Below, in pieces: positions 18,675 through 30,456 of a DNA stretch of 64,000 nt. A program made the translations under genes and the position numbers. The notes below the pieces were generated by a model. That model was not told where the DNA came from and made no database searches. It saw nothing but the letters and a program-made list of their open reading frames with translations. The stretch is from Roseovarius sp. MMSF_3350 (GTDB lineage Bacteria > Pseudomonadota > Alphaproteobacteria > Rhodobacterales > Rhodobacteraceae). Location of the stretch: the NCBI RefSeq assembly GCF_030733425.1, contig NZ_JASHIZ010000010.1, forward strand, positions 1 through 64,000, in the 5' to 3' direction. The first letter of the stretch is position 1; the number at the start of each line of letters is the position of its first letter.

Positions 18675-18686
18675 CCCGTTAACGGG
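18675..18686. repeat. 12-bp perfect palindrome CCCGTTAACGGG upstream of the RAYT-like gene
   Basis: CCCGTTAACGGG is self-complementary. It lies 25 bp after the lpxB stop and 20 bp before the ATG of the transposase-like gene, where it overlaps the likely leader. It could be an operator for that gene or a small 3' hairpin of lpxB. Confidence 0.45.
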
Positions 18687-18706
18687 AATCGCGCAGGCTC
18701 CGGCGC

Positions 18707-19219
18707 ATGGTACAGCTTCTTCCCCTTCGCCGCCGGGGCGTAAGCCGGTTTGTCACCCTGACCCTGGCCCAGCCTGATGCAACGACGCTGGTGGACGAAA
18801 TCGACCACCTGCAAGGAGCGGTGCGCATGGTTCGCGACCTCTGGCCGTTCGAGCTGGACGCCTGGGTTGTCCTGCCCGACCACCTGCACGCGGTCCTGAC
18901 CTTGCCATTCCGAGACGACGATCTTGCCATCCGGCTCAACACGATCAAGGCGCGGTTCGCTGCCCGCGCTTCGAGACGTGCGATGACACCCAGCCAGATC
19001 GCGGCGGGAGGGTCGCATCTGTGGTGTGTGCAAGACAGGATCGAGCCGATCCGCACCCGTGCCGAGTTGGAGGCTTTCCGCCGTCATTGCTGGACCGATC
19101 CGGTGCGCCACGGCTTTGTCAGCGACCCGCATGACTGGCCCTGTTCGTCCTATCGCCGCAACAGCCGGACCGATCCGCGGCACGCTGAACCACTCGGAAA
19201 CTTACGCGCCTCGGCCTAG
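18707..19219 (+). CDS. REP-associated transposase-like protein (RAYT, Y1_Tnp) with altered active site
   Basis: RAYTs are single-copy, domesticated relatives of IS200/IS605 HUH transposases that process REP hairpins. The 170-aa protein aligns along its length with the family: WPFELDAWVVLPDHLHAVLTLP contains the HUH motif as H-L-H, and the C-terminus has DPVRHGFVSDPHDWPCSSYRR (shown in parts). The helix that normally reads HVDYIxxNPVKHG, with the catalytic tyrosine, reads FRRHCWTDPVRHG here, so histidine occupies the tyrosine position. The W-Q-x-R-x-W-E-H segment is also degraded. Two GTAG-type REP-like hairpins occur at 46390 and 60313. Confidence 0.85.
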   Translation: MVQLLPLRRRGVSRFVTLTLAQPDATTLVDEIDHLQGAVRMVRDLWPFELDAWVVLPDHLHAVLTLPFRDDDLAIRLNTIKARFAARASRRAMTPSQIAAGGSHLWCVQDRIEPIRTRAELEAFRRHCWTDPVRHGFVSDPHDWPCSSYRRNSRTDPRHAEPLGNLRASA

Positions 19220-19228
19220 GCCGCGCGG

Positions 19229-20365
19229 TCAGCCTTTCCAGATCCAGCCACCGCCAAGAATGCGGCTGCCCTCGGTTTCGTAGAACACGCAGGCCTGTCC
19301 GGGTGAAACACCTTCCTCGGCCACCATCAGCTCGACCTCGGCCGTGTCCGGCCCGGTGGGGCGGATCACCGCTTCGCGCGGGGGACGGGTGGAGCGGACC
19401 TTGACCGAGACATGCCATTCCGGCCGGCTCTGGAAATCCTCGTCGCCCAGCCAGTTGATTTCGCGCACCGGCACGGTGCGTGTGGCCAGCATATCCTTCG
19501 GCCCCACGATCACGCGCTGTGTGTCGACATCCAGCTTCACCACGTAAAGCGGCTCTTCCAGCCCGCCGATGCCAAGCCCCCGGCGCTGGCCGATCGTGTA
19601 GTGGATAACGCCGTCATGCCGCCCCAGCACGCGGCCGTCGACATGAACGATCTCGCCCGGTTCGGCGGCCCCCGGACGCAGCTTTTCGATCACCGAGGCG
19701 TAGTTGCCACCCGGCACGAAGCAGATGTCCTGGCTATCGGGCTTGTCCGCGACGGGCAACCCATAGCGCGCCGCCAGTTGCCGCGTCGCGTCCTTCGACG
19801 GCAAATGTCCCAGCGGAAAGCGCAGGAAGTCCAGCTGTTCCGGCGTGGTCGAGAACAGGAAATAGCTCTGGTCACGGGCAGCATCCGCCGCGCAATGCAG
19901 TTCCGGCCCGCGGTCGCCCAGCTTGCGCTGGATGTAGTGGCCCGTCGCCATGCAATCGGCATCGAGATCCTTGGCCGTCTCCAGGAGGTCCTTGAACTTC
20001 ACCCGCTCGTTGCAGCGGATGCAGGGCACCGGCGTCGCGCCCGCAAGATAGCTGTCGGCGAACTCGTCGATCACCGCGTCCTTGAAGATGTTCTCGTAAT
20101 CCAGCACGTAATGCGGAAAGCCCATCTCCTCGGCCACGCGCCGCGCGTCGTGGATGTCGACCCCGGCACAGCAGGCGCCCTTCTTGGCCAGCGCCGCGCC
20201 GTGATCGTAAAGCTGCAATGTCACGCCCACCACGTCATAGCCTTCCTCGGCCAGTTGCGCCGCCACGACCGAACTGTCGACGCCGCCCGACATGGCGACG
20301 ACGACCCGCGTGTCCGCGGGGGCCTTGGCAAATCCGAGAGAGTTCAGTTCAGGATCGAGCGGCAT
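19229..20365 (-). CDS. mnmA: tRNA 2-thiouridylase MnmA
   Basis: MnmA installs the 2-thio group on U34 of tRNA for Glu, Gln and Lys. The 378-aa protein has an N-type PP-loop SGGVDSS at residues 26-32, the catalytic PCIRCN motif (C116, C119), MATGHY, and the second catalytic cysteine in [12 protein letters not shown]. The C-terminal beta-barrel contains [14 protein letters not shown]. Length is normal. It is convergent with the RAYT-like gene, 9 bp apart. Confidence 0.96.
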   Translation of the reverse strand: MPLDPELNSLGFAKAPADTRVVVAMSGGVDSSVVAAQLAEEGYDVVGVTLQLYDHGAALAKKGACCAGVDIHDARRVAEEMGFPHYVLDYENIFKDAVIDEFADSYLAGATPVPCIRCNERVKFKDLLETAKDLDADCMATGHYIQRKLGDRGPELHCAADAARDQSYFLFSTTPEQLDFLRFPLGHLPSKDATRQLAARYGLPVADKPDSQDICFVPGGNYASVIEKLRPGAAEPGEIVHVDGRVLGRHDGVIHYTIGQRRGLGIGGLEEPLYVVKLDVDTQRVIVGPKDMLATRTVPVREINWLGDEDFQSRPEWHVSVKVRSTRPPREAVIRPTGPDTAEVELMVAEEGVSPGQACVFYETEGSRILGGGWIWKG

Positions 20366-20588
20366 GGCGTGTCTCCGGGGTTTGCCGGAATATAGGGGCG
20401 ATCTGGCCCGTGTTAAGAGGCCGCGGTTTGGCCTGTCCCGGGGGCGCTGTCAACCCGGTCCGGCCGGGTTCAGGGATGCCAGCACGCGCTTTTAGAAAAA
20501 TCCAAGGCATTCGCCCTGCGCCGTTTCACCGGGCGTTAAGGACAAATCCCGAATGTAGATCCGGTGATATCGTAAGGGGTGAACCAGG

Positions 20589-20870
20589 ATGTATCTCAAG
20601 AAGGTCGAAGGCCCCCGGGCCGTGACGTTGCCCGACGGCTCCGTCATGACGCGCGCGGACCTGCCTCCGCCGGACACGCAGCGGTGGGTGGCATCGCGTA
20701 AACTCAAGGTTGTGAGAGCTGTTGCCCATGGATTGATCACGCAGGACGAGGCGCAGGACCTGTACCAGATCAGCGCCGAGGAGTTCCAAGGTTGGCTGGA
20801 CGCGGTAACCCGCCATGGCGAGAGCGGACTGAAGGTTACCGTAACGAAAGGAATCGACAACCAAAGGTAG
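20589..20870 (+). CDS. sciP: SciP, CtrA inhibitory DNA-binding protein
   Basis: SciP (DUF1153) is a small helix-turn-helix protein that represses CtrA-activated promoters in Caulobacter. The 93-aa product contains TLPDGSVMTRADLPPPDT, RWVASRKLKVVRAV and GLITQDEAQDLYQIS (HTH), matching the family over its full length. It lies directly upstream of ctrA on the same strand, 89 bp apart, the conserved Rhodobacterales arrangement. The intervening spacer holds a CtrA-like box. Confidence 0.92.
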   Translation: MYLKKVEGPRAVTLPDGSVMTRADLPPPDTQRWVASRKLKVVRAVAHGLITQDEAQDLYQISAEEFQGWLDAVTRHGESGLKVTVTKGIDNQR

Positions 20871-20893
20871 AAAGCGCTAATTGTTCTTCCAAG

Positions 20894-20909
20894 GTAACCA
20901 GCGGTTAAC
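20894..20909 (+). promoter_or_regulatory. CtrA-binding-site-like box in front of ctrA
   Basis: GTAA-N7-TTAAC (N7 is CCAGCGG) differs from the CtrA consensus TTAA-N7-TTAAC at one position. It lies 50 bp upstream of the ctrA ATG and 23 bp after sciP, the place expected for autoregulation. Confidence 0.55.
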
Positions 20910-20959
20910 CAATTTCCGGGAGTATCGATCCGGACAAGGATACCAGTGGAGATTGCAAC

Positions 20960-21682
20960 ATGCGCGTTCTTTTGGTCGAAGACGATCCGAACACCTCGAA
21001 AAGCATCGAGCTGATGCTCACCCATGCCAACCTGAACGTGTACAGCACGGACCTGGGCGAGGAGGGGATAGATCTGGCCAAGCTTTACGATTACGACCTG
21101 ATCCTGCTCGATCTTGGCCTGCCGGACATGAACGGACACGAGGTGCTGCGGCAACTCAGGCTTGCACGGATCGACACGCCGATCCTGATCCTGTCAGGGG
21201 CCGACGACACCGAGAACAAGATCAAGGGCTTCGGCTTCGGCGCCGATGACTACCTGACCAAACCCTTCCACCGCGAGGAACTGGTGGCGCGTATCCACGC
21301 GATCATCCGCCGGTCCAAGGGCCACTCGCAGTCGGTGATCCGCACCGGCAAGGTGAACGTGAACCTCGATGCGAAGACGGTGGATGTGGGCGGCAAGACG
21401 GTGCACCTGACGGGCAAGGAATATCAGATGCTGGAACTTCTCAGTCTGCGCAAGGGCACGACCCTGACCAAGGAGATGTTCCTCAATCATCTTTACGGCG
21501 GCATGGACGAACCGGAACTGAAGATCATCGACGTCTTCATTTGCAAGCTGCGCAAGAAACTCGCCGAAGCGACAGACGGCGAAAATTATATCGATACGGT
21601 CTGGGGCCGCGGCTATGTTCTGCGCGACCCGGACCCGAACGAGGGCAAGGAAGACGGTCCGCGGCTCGCAGTGGGTGCCTGA
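20960..21682 (+). CDS. ctrA: Cell-cycle response regulator CtrA
   Basis: CtrA is an OmpR-class regulator; in Rhodobacterales it controls motility, gene-transfer agents and quorum-linked traits. The 240-aa protein has a receiver domain with E7/D8/D9, phosphoacceptor D51 ([13 protein letters not shown]) and the lysine in DDYLTKPF. The winged-helix domain contains [19 protein letters not shown] (shown in parts), [11 protein letters not shown] and the terminal GRGYVLRDP. It ends ...RLAVGA, not in the di-alanine that marks Caulobacter CtrA for ClpXP, so its turnover may differ. Confidence 0.96.
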   Translation: MRVLLVEDDPNTSKSIELMLTHANLNVYSTDLGEEGIDLAKLYDYDLILLDLGLPDMNGHEVLRQLRLARIDTPILILSGADDTENKIKGFGFGADDYLTKPFHREELVARIHAIIRRSKGHSQSVIRTGKVNVNLDAKTVDVGGKTVHLTGKEYQMLELLSLRKGTTLTKEMFLNHLYGGMDEPELKIIDVFICKLRKKLAEATDGENYIDTVWGRGYVLRDPDPNEGKEDGPRLAVGA

Positions 21683-26228
<4,546 letters not shown>

Positions 26229-26243
26229 GGCGCGCCGCGACGC

Positions 26244-26564
26244 TCAGATGAAATCGAAATGATCCGCCATGCCGAAATCCGGTGTCAGGTCGGGCTCGGG
26301 GACCACGTCCCGATCGGTGCTGCCTGATCCGCCCGTCTGATAGCTGCTGACCAGCACGTCCGTGACACCGAAAGCGGTTTCCTCGCCACCGTCGGATGCC
26401 TTGAAATCGAATTCGTCAGAGCCAGGGCGCTCGGGCGCAATCTGCACGTCCGGCAAGAGCAGAAAGCTCTCGGGTGGGTCGAACACGTCGCTGGCATCTT
26501 CTCGCTGCACAGGCGTGCCGACTGAAAGGATTTCGATCCACTTCTTGTGATCCTTGTCCGCCAT
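26244..26564 (-). CDS. Small acidic protein with Hcp (T6SS tube)-like ends
   Basis: The 106-aa acidic product begins MADKDHKKWIEILSVGTPVQR and has FGVTDVLVSSYQTGGSGSTD near residue 77-96. Hcp-family proteins typically read D-x-HKGWIEVLSxxWG near the N-terminus and L-T-DVLISSYQTGGSGG near the C-terminus, so both ends look Hcp-like. The middle is about 50 residues shorter than a full Hcp. No other T6SS gene is in the window. It may be an orphan or degenerate Hcp-like protein. Family assignment is from motif recall. Its upstream region is A+T-rich compared with the rest of the window. Confidence 0.6.
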   Translation of the reverse strand: MADKDHKKWIEILSVGTPVQREDASDVFDPPESFLLLPDVQIAPERPGSDEFDFKASDGGEETAFGVTDVLVSSYQTGGSGSTDRDVVPEPDLTPDFGMADHFDFI

Positions 26565-26682
26565 TGTTCCACTTTCTTTTCCGTTGAGACTAACTGGAAG
26601 TCGCAGCCGGGCGGTGACGGGTTCAAAGAAAAATTAACGGTTAATTCTGGCATCATTTCAGAGGGTTGGCAGATTAATTCCC

Positions 26683-26712
26683 ATAAAGTTCGCAAATGTT
26701 CTTATAAAGTTC
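26683..26712. repeat. Direct repeat ATAAAGTTC, 21 bp apart
   Basis: ATAAAGTTC occurs at 26683-26691 and 26704-26712, two helical turns apart, in the A+T-rich spacer between the divergent Hcp-like gene and the 40-aa ORF. This suggests an operator or an A+T-rich promoter region. Confidence 0.35.
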
Positions 26713-26779
26713 TTTACAAACCATTTCCAAAATGAGAACAAAGAAGCAACAGAAGTCCACGGCACCAAGGAGCCACCCG

Positions 26780-26902
26780 ATGCTGACCCAGATCAAGACC
26801 GCTGCCAAACGCTCTGCCGACACTCTGCTCGGTGATTTCATCGGTGGTGCGGCGCTGGTCGTCACGCTGGTGGGCGGGCTCTACCTGCCGGGACTGATGT
26901 AA
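26780..26902 (+). CDS. Small membrane protein (40 aa)
   Basis: MLTQIKTAAKRSADTLLGDF is followed by a hydrophobic helix (GGAALVVTLVGGLYLPGLM) and TAA. A good AAGGAG lies 8 nt before the ATG. An amphipathic N-terminus plus one helix ending LPGL is a recurring pattern among short Rhodobacterales proteins (recall). Function unknown. It may share a transcript with the terminator at 27043-27074. Confidence 0.6.
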   Translation: MLTQIKTAAKRSADTLLGDFIGGAALVVTLVGGLYLPGLM

Positions 26903-26969
26903 CCGTTTCTGCCTGCGTATATCCCTTGCGCGTCGCGCTTGCGTCTCCTGTCCCCTGACGCGGCCTGCT

Positions 26970-27074
26970 ACTGTCCCCTTGTCCCGGGGTGTTGCCTCTT
27001 CCCCGGACACGACGCGCCAAAGCGGATCACGCATTCCTTCCGCCGCCGCTGTTCCAGCGTGCGGCGGTTTTTTT
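26970..27074 (+). ncRNA. Candidate small RNA (or 3'UTR) ending in a strong terminator
   Basis: A hairpin (TGTCC-bulged C-GGGG at 26980-26989 pairing with CCCCGGACA at 27001-27009, loop TGTTGCCTCTT) is followed by a single-stranded linker and the intrinsic terminator at 27043-27074. No gene of more than 40 codons precedes it on this strand since recG. It could be an independent small RNA or the 3'UTR of the 40-aa ORF at 26780-26902. No clear promoter is visible right upstream. Confidence 0.35.
27043..27074 (+). terminator. Intrinsic terminator
   Basis: CCGCCGC (27043-27049) pairs with GCGGCGG (27061-27067) around an 11-nt loop and is followed by seven T residues (27068-27074). It is a textbook rho-independent terminator about 100 bp before the cation transporter. 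Confidence 0.85.
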
Positions 27075-27083
27075 GCGCGCAGG

Positions 27084-27115
27084 GTCAAAGATTCTTCGTA
27101 CGAAGAATCTTTGAC
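27084..27115. repeat. 32-bp perfect palindrome upstream of the cation transporter
   Basis: The sequence is self-complementary over 32 bp (16-bp arms), centred on TCTTCGTACGAAGA with outer arms GTCAAAGA and TCTTTGAC. As RNA it would fold into a long hairpin with a GUAC loop. It lies 10 bp after a terminator and 57 bp before the transporter ATG. A related palindrome follows the same gene at 28049. Confidence 0.8.
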
Positions 27116-27172
27116 GCGGCAGATTGCGGAGTTCGGCGGCGCGTGAGAGGCTGCGCCCCAGGAACCCACGCC

Positions 27173-28045
27173 ATGCACGACCATTCCCACGCCCACGGGC
27201 ACAGCCACGTCCCCAGCAAGGAACGCACCATCGCCATCGCGGCCGCCCTGACAGGCGGCTTCATGCTGGCCGAACTGGTGGGCGGCATCCTGTCGGGCTC
27301 GCTGGCGCTCTTGGCCGATGCAGGCCACATGCTGACCGACTTCGCCTCGCTGATGCTGGCGTGGTTCGCCTTTCGCATCGCGCGCCGGCCGGCAGACTGG
27401 AAACGGACCTATGGCTACGACCGGTTCTCGGTGCTGGCGGCTTTCGTCAACGGCCTGACGCTCTTTGCCATCGCGATCTGGATCGTGATCGAAGCGGTGC
27501 GGCGGTTGGCGCAACCTGTCGAGGTGCTGGGCGGGCTGATGCTGGGGGTCGCGCTGGCAGGGCTGGTGGTGAATATCGCCAGCTTCTGGGTGTTGACCCG
27601 CGAGAACAGCGATAACCTCAACATCCGCGCCGCTGCATTGCACGTGGCGGGGGACCTCTTGGGCTCGGTTGCCGCGATAGTGGCGTCGCTGGTTATCCTC
27701 TGGACCGGCTGGATGCCGATCGACCCGATCCTGTCGGCTCTGGTGGCGGTGATCATCCTGCGTTCGGCATTGAAAGTAGTGCGCGAAAGCGGGCACATCC
27801 TGCTGGAAGGCGCGCCGCGCGGGTTCGACCGACGCGAGATGGCGGACAGGCTCACGCGCGAGGTGGCGGGGGTCGCCGAGGTCAGCCACGTTCACGCCTG
27901 GCAGGTGACGCAGGAGCGACCGATGGTGACGCTGAACCTTGTCGTGACCGAGGGATACGACACCGAGGCGGTCAAATCACAGGTCAGGGAGGCCCTGCGC
28001 GACAGCTACGGCATGGATCACGCGACGATCGAAGTGGTGCGGTGA
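27173..28045 (+). CDS. Cation diffusion facilitator family transporter (zinc efflux type)
   Basis: CDF proteins export Zn2+, Co2+ or similar metals by proton antiport. The 290-aa protein starts at ATG 27173 with a His-rich MHDHSHAHGHSH metal-binding N-terminus. Six transmembrane segments follow, with the HxxxD sites LLADAGHMLTDF and AALHVAGDLLGS, and a C-terminal cytoplasmic domain (VSHVHAWQVT). This fits the CzcD/ZitB subgroup. A longer frame to 26939 is not conserved. It is flanked by two related palindromes and is convergent with the NifU-like gene. Confidence 0.92.
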   Translation: MHDHSHAHGHSHVPSKERTIAIAAALTGGFMLAELVGGILSGSLALLADAGHMLTDFASLMLAWFAFRIARRPADWKRTYGYDRFSVLAAFVNGLTLFAIAIWIVIEAVRRLAQPVEVLGGLMLGVALAGLVVNIASFWVLTRENSDNLNIRAAALHVAGDLLGSVAAIVASLVILWTGWMPIDPILSALVAVIILRSALKVVRESGHILLEGAPRGFDRREMADRLTREVAGVAEVSHVHAWQVTQERPMVTLNLVVTEGYDTEAVKSQVREALRDSYGMDHATIEVVR

Positions 28046-28048
28046 ACA

Positions 28049-28070
28049 AGAGTCTTCGTACGAAGACTCT
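28049..28070. repeat. 22-bp perfect palindrome between convergent genes
   Basis: AGAGTCTTCGTACGAAGACTCT minus its outer two bases contains the same TCTTCGTACGAAGA core as the element at 27084, but the flanking pair changes compensatorily (GAT/ATC to GAG/CTC). It starts 3 bp after the transporter stop and 10 bp before the NifU-like stop, a position suited to a bidirectional terminator, although T-tracts are short. Confidence 0.75.
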
Positions 28071-28080
28071 CTGCCTGACA

Positions 28081-28527
28081 TCAAGCCGTGGCGCGAGCCT
28101 CTTCCATGGCCTCCGCCGTGGCCTCCAGCGTCAGCAGGATCGAGGCGTGGCGGTTCTTGTAGTCCTGCGCCGGGCGCAGCACTTCCAGCCCGTCGAACGG
28201 CGCGGGCGGCGTCGGCCCGTCCGACTTCAGCATCGCCTTCAACGCGTCGCGCGCCTCGACCACCTGGGCATAGGTGCAGCCGATGATGCCGCGGCCCACC
28301 ACGCTCGCCGCTGCTTGCCCCAGTGCACAGGCCTTCACCTCGGCGGCATAGTCGGTGATCCGGTCGCCATCGGTTACCAGATCCACCGTCACGGTCGAGC
28401 CGCAAAGCGGCGCGCGGCGTTTCACTGTCGCATCCGGCGCGTCCAGCCGGCCATGATGCGGGATGTCGGCGGCCAGTTCGAGGATCCGCGCGGAATAGAG
28501 CTTGATCAGGTCGGTCTCGCCGCTCAT
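28081..28527 (-). CDS. NifU/IscU-like iron-sulfur cluster scaffold protein
   Basis: The 148-aa protein starts at ATG 28527 (MSGETDLIKLYSARILELA). It has the scaffold-like APLCGSTVTVDL and VKACALGQAAASV motifs, supplying two cysteines. The third ligand, usually a cysteine in an R-x2-C-A context, appears as NRHASILL, without cysteine. This is the alphaproteobacterial NifU-like subgroup that lacks a full IscU site. Role in Fe-S assembly is inferred. It is divergent from hisI, with 67 bp between starts. Confidence 0.85.
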   Translation of the reverse strand: MSGETDLIKLYSARILELAADIPHHGRLDAPDATVKRRAPLCGSTVTVDLVTDGDRITDYAAEVKACALGQAAASVVGRGIIGCTYAQVVEARDALKAMLKSDGPTPPAPFDGLEVLRPAQDYKNRHASILLTLEATAEAMEEARATA

Positions 28528-28594
28528 GGCTTTCCCTTTCGTCGTTGACCCCATAGATAAGGGCTGACACCGGCAAGGCAAAAGGTTTTCTGAC

Positions 28595-28957
28595 ATGGAG
28601 TTCGATGTTTCCAGCTTGCGCTTCAACGACCAGGGTCTGATCCCTGCCATCGCGCAGGATGCGGCGAGCGGCGAGGTGCTGATGATGGCGTGGATGAACG
28701 CCGAGTCCGTGGCCCGCACGCTGGAAACCGGGCGCGTCACCTATTGGAGCCGCTCGCGCCAGGCGTTCTGGATCAAGGGCGAAAGCTCGGGTCACGTGCA
28801 AAAGCTGGTGGAATTCCGGGTGGATTGCGACCGTGACTGCCTGCTGGTGTTGGTCGACCAGACCGGGCCGGCCTGCCATACCAACCGGCGCAGCTGCTTC
28901 TATACAGGTGTCCGAGAGGGGCTCGAGGTCGAGCTTATGGCGCCGGTCGCGCCATGA
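28595..28957 (+). CDS. hisI: Phosphoribosyl-AMP cyclohydrolase
   Basis: HisI opens the purine ring of PR-AMP in step three of histidine synthesis. The 120-aa single-function protein (no HisE fusion) contains LMMAWMNAES, VTYWSRSRQAFWIKGESSGH in parts, the zinc/Mg site VDCDRDCLLVLV and the C-terminal TGPACHTNRRSCFY. Length and motifs are typical. It stands alone; other his genes are elsewhere. Confidence 0.96.
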   Translation: MEFDVSSLRFNDQGLIPAIAQDAASGEVLMMAWMNAESVARTLETGRVTYWSRSRQAFWIKGESSGHVQKLVEFRVDCDRDCLLVLVDQTGPACHTNRRSCFYTGVREGLEVELMAPVAP

Positions 28958-28993
28958 GTGTTTCCGGCAAGAAAAAGCCGGGAATTCCGTACG

Positions 28994-29833
28994 TTACAGC
29001 CCGATCATGATACGGATATCGTCCGGGGTCTTGCCCGCGTCGCGATAGGTGGCGATGCTGCGGGCGTCGTCGCGCTTGGCCAGGCGTTTGCCCTCCTCGT
29101 CACGGATCAGGCGGTGATGGTGATAGCGCGGGATTGCATGGCCCAGAAGGCTGAGCAGGATCACCTGGATCGGCACGAAACCGAAGAGATCCTCACCGCG
29201 CACAACGTCGGTGATCTCCTGCCGAATGTCATCGAGCGCGGAGGCGAGGAAATATGCGACGATATCCTCGCCCTTGCGCGACAGGACCACGTCGCCGATC
29301 TCGGCCAGGGCGTGGTCCGGGTCGATCCGGTGCGTGCCGGTATACAACGGGCCGGTTTCCTCGAAGTCGGGATAGAGGCCGCCGAAATGCGCCAGCGCCC
29401 GGTCAAGGTGCAGGCGCAGCGCGTCGCCGGGCCGGCGGCTCGACATGCTGCGATGCTTGCAGGTTCCGGGATAGACCTCGTGGGTGACGCCCTCCTGCGG
29501 GGCGGCGAGCGCGGCCTGGATCTGGCTGCGCGAGCAGGAGCAGGGATAGAGCAGGCCCATCGCGGCGAGCTGGTCCAGCGCGGGATCGTAGGTTCCGAGG
29601 TGCTCGGATTGGCGCAGCACGGGCCCGTCCCAGCTCAGGCCCAGCCATGTCAGGTCGTCAAGGATCTGCGCGTCCCATTCCGGTTTGCTGCGTTGCAGGT
29701 CGGTGTCCTCCATTCGCAGCAGAAAGGCGCCGCCGCGGGCCCGCGCCATGTCATGCCCCAGCAGGGCCGAATAGGCATGTCCCAGATGCAGGGGGCCCGT
29801 CGGAGACGGGGCGAACCTCGTTCGGAAACTCAC
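28994..29833 (-). CDS. gluQ: Glutamyl-Q tRNA(Asp) synthetase
   Basis: GluQ-RS attaches glutamate to queuosine-34 of tRNA-Asp. The 279-aa protein is a GluRS catalytic domain without the anticodon-binding domain. Motifs are RFAPSPTGPLHLGHAYSA (HIGH-like, residues 16-19), a zinc site (YPCSCSR, then YPGTCKH) and a KMSKS-like GKRLAKRDDARS. Its ATG overlaps the stop of the upstream methyltransferase (ATGA). Confidence 0.94.
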   Translation of the reverse strand: MSFRTRFAPSPTGPLHLGHAYSALLGHDMARARGGAFLLRMEDTDLQRSKPEWDAQILDDLTWLGLSWDGPVLRQSEHLGTYDPALDQLAAMGLLYPCSCSRSQIQAALAAPQEGVTHEVYPGTCKHRSMSSRRPGDALRLHLDRALAHFGGLYPDFEETGPLYTGTHRIDPDHALAEIGDVVLSRKGEDIVAYFLASALDDIRQEITDVVRGEDLFGFVPIQVILLSLLGHAIPRYHHHRLIRDEEGKRLAKRDDARSIATYRDAGKTPDDIRIMIGL

Positions 29834-30444
29834 GCTTTCTCAATGATATAGACGTTGGACTTCAGGTTCTGGCCGGGCAGGTGGGGCCCGTGCTCGCGAA
29901 ACAGCAGCCGCGCCGCGCCGCAGTCGAGCCAGCCATTCAACGCGCCCTCGTATTGCGGGTCGGCCAGCGCGTGGTCGTTCAGGCTGAACCCCAGCAGACC
30001 GCCCTTGGGCAGCGCGCGCATCACCAGGTCGAGCGTAGAAGCCGGCGCCGCGCCGGTACCGATCACGCCGATGCAGGTGATGGCCCGATAGGCCCCCGCC
30101 GGGATCGGGGCGGGGTCCGACAGATCGATCCGTGTCAGGGTACGGTAGACGGCCTTGCGCCGAGCGCCGTCCAGCATCTCGTGGCTGGGGTCCATGCCGT
30201 CGAGCGTGGTGAACCCCGCGAGCTTCAGTGCCAGCCCCGACAGGCCCGTGCCGCAGCCATAGTCCAGAAGCGGCGCCTCGGGTTCCCTGGTGAAGCGGAA
30301 CATCGCGTCGGCCACGCGGCCTGGCGTGGCATAACCGTTGGCTGCGATTTCGGCGTCATAGCTGGCCGCCCACGCGTCATAGAGCGCGCGGGTCTGATCC
30401 GGATCGGCCGTGTTATAGGCCTTGTCGAAAAAATTCTCAGCCAT
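29830..30444 (-). CDS. Class I SAM-dependent methyltransferase
   Basis: The 204-aa protein has the Rossmann-type SAM motif LLDYGCGTGLSGLALK (motif I, about residues 60-74), LDGMDPSHEML (motif II acidic region) and ALPKGGLLGFSLND (post-motif). The N-terminal YDAWAASYDAEI matches the family that methylates small molecules or quinones. The substrate is not evident. It lies between trmFO (12 bp upstream) and gluQ (overlapping) on the same strand, probably one transcript. Confidence 0.88.
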   Translation of the reverse strand: MAENFFDKAYNTADPDQTRALYDAWAASYDAEIAANGYATPGRVADAMFRFTREPEAPLLDYGCGTGLSGLALKLAGFTTLDGMDPSHEMLDGARRKAVYRTLTRIDLSDPAPIPAGAYRAITCIGVIGTGAAPASTLDLVMRALPKGGLLGFSLNDHALADPQYEGALNGWLDCGAARLLFREHGPHLPGQNLKSNVYIIEKA

Positions 30445-30456
30445 GTCCGAACAAGA

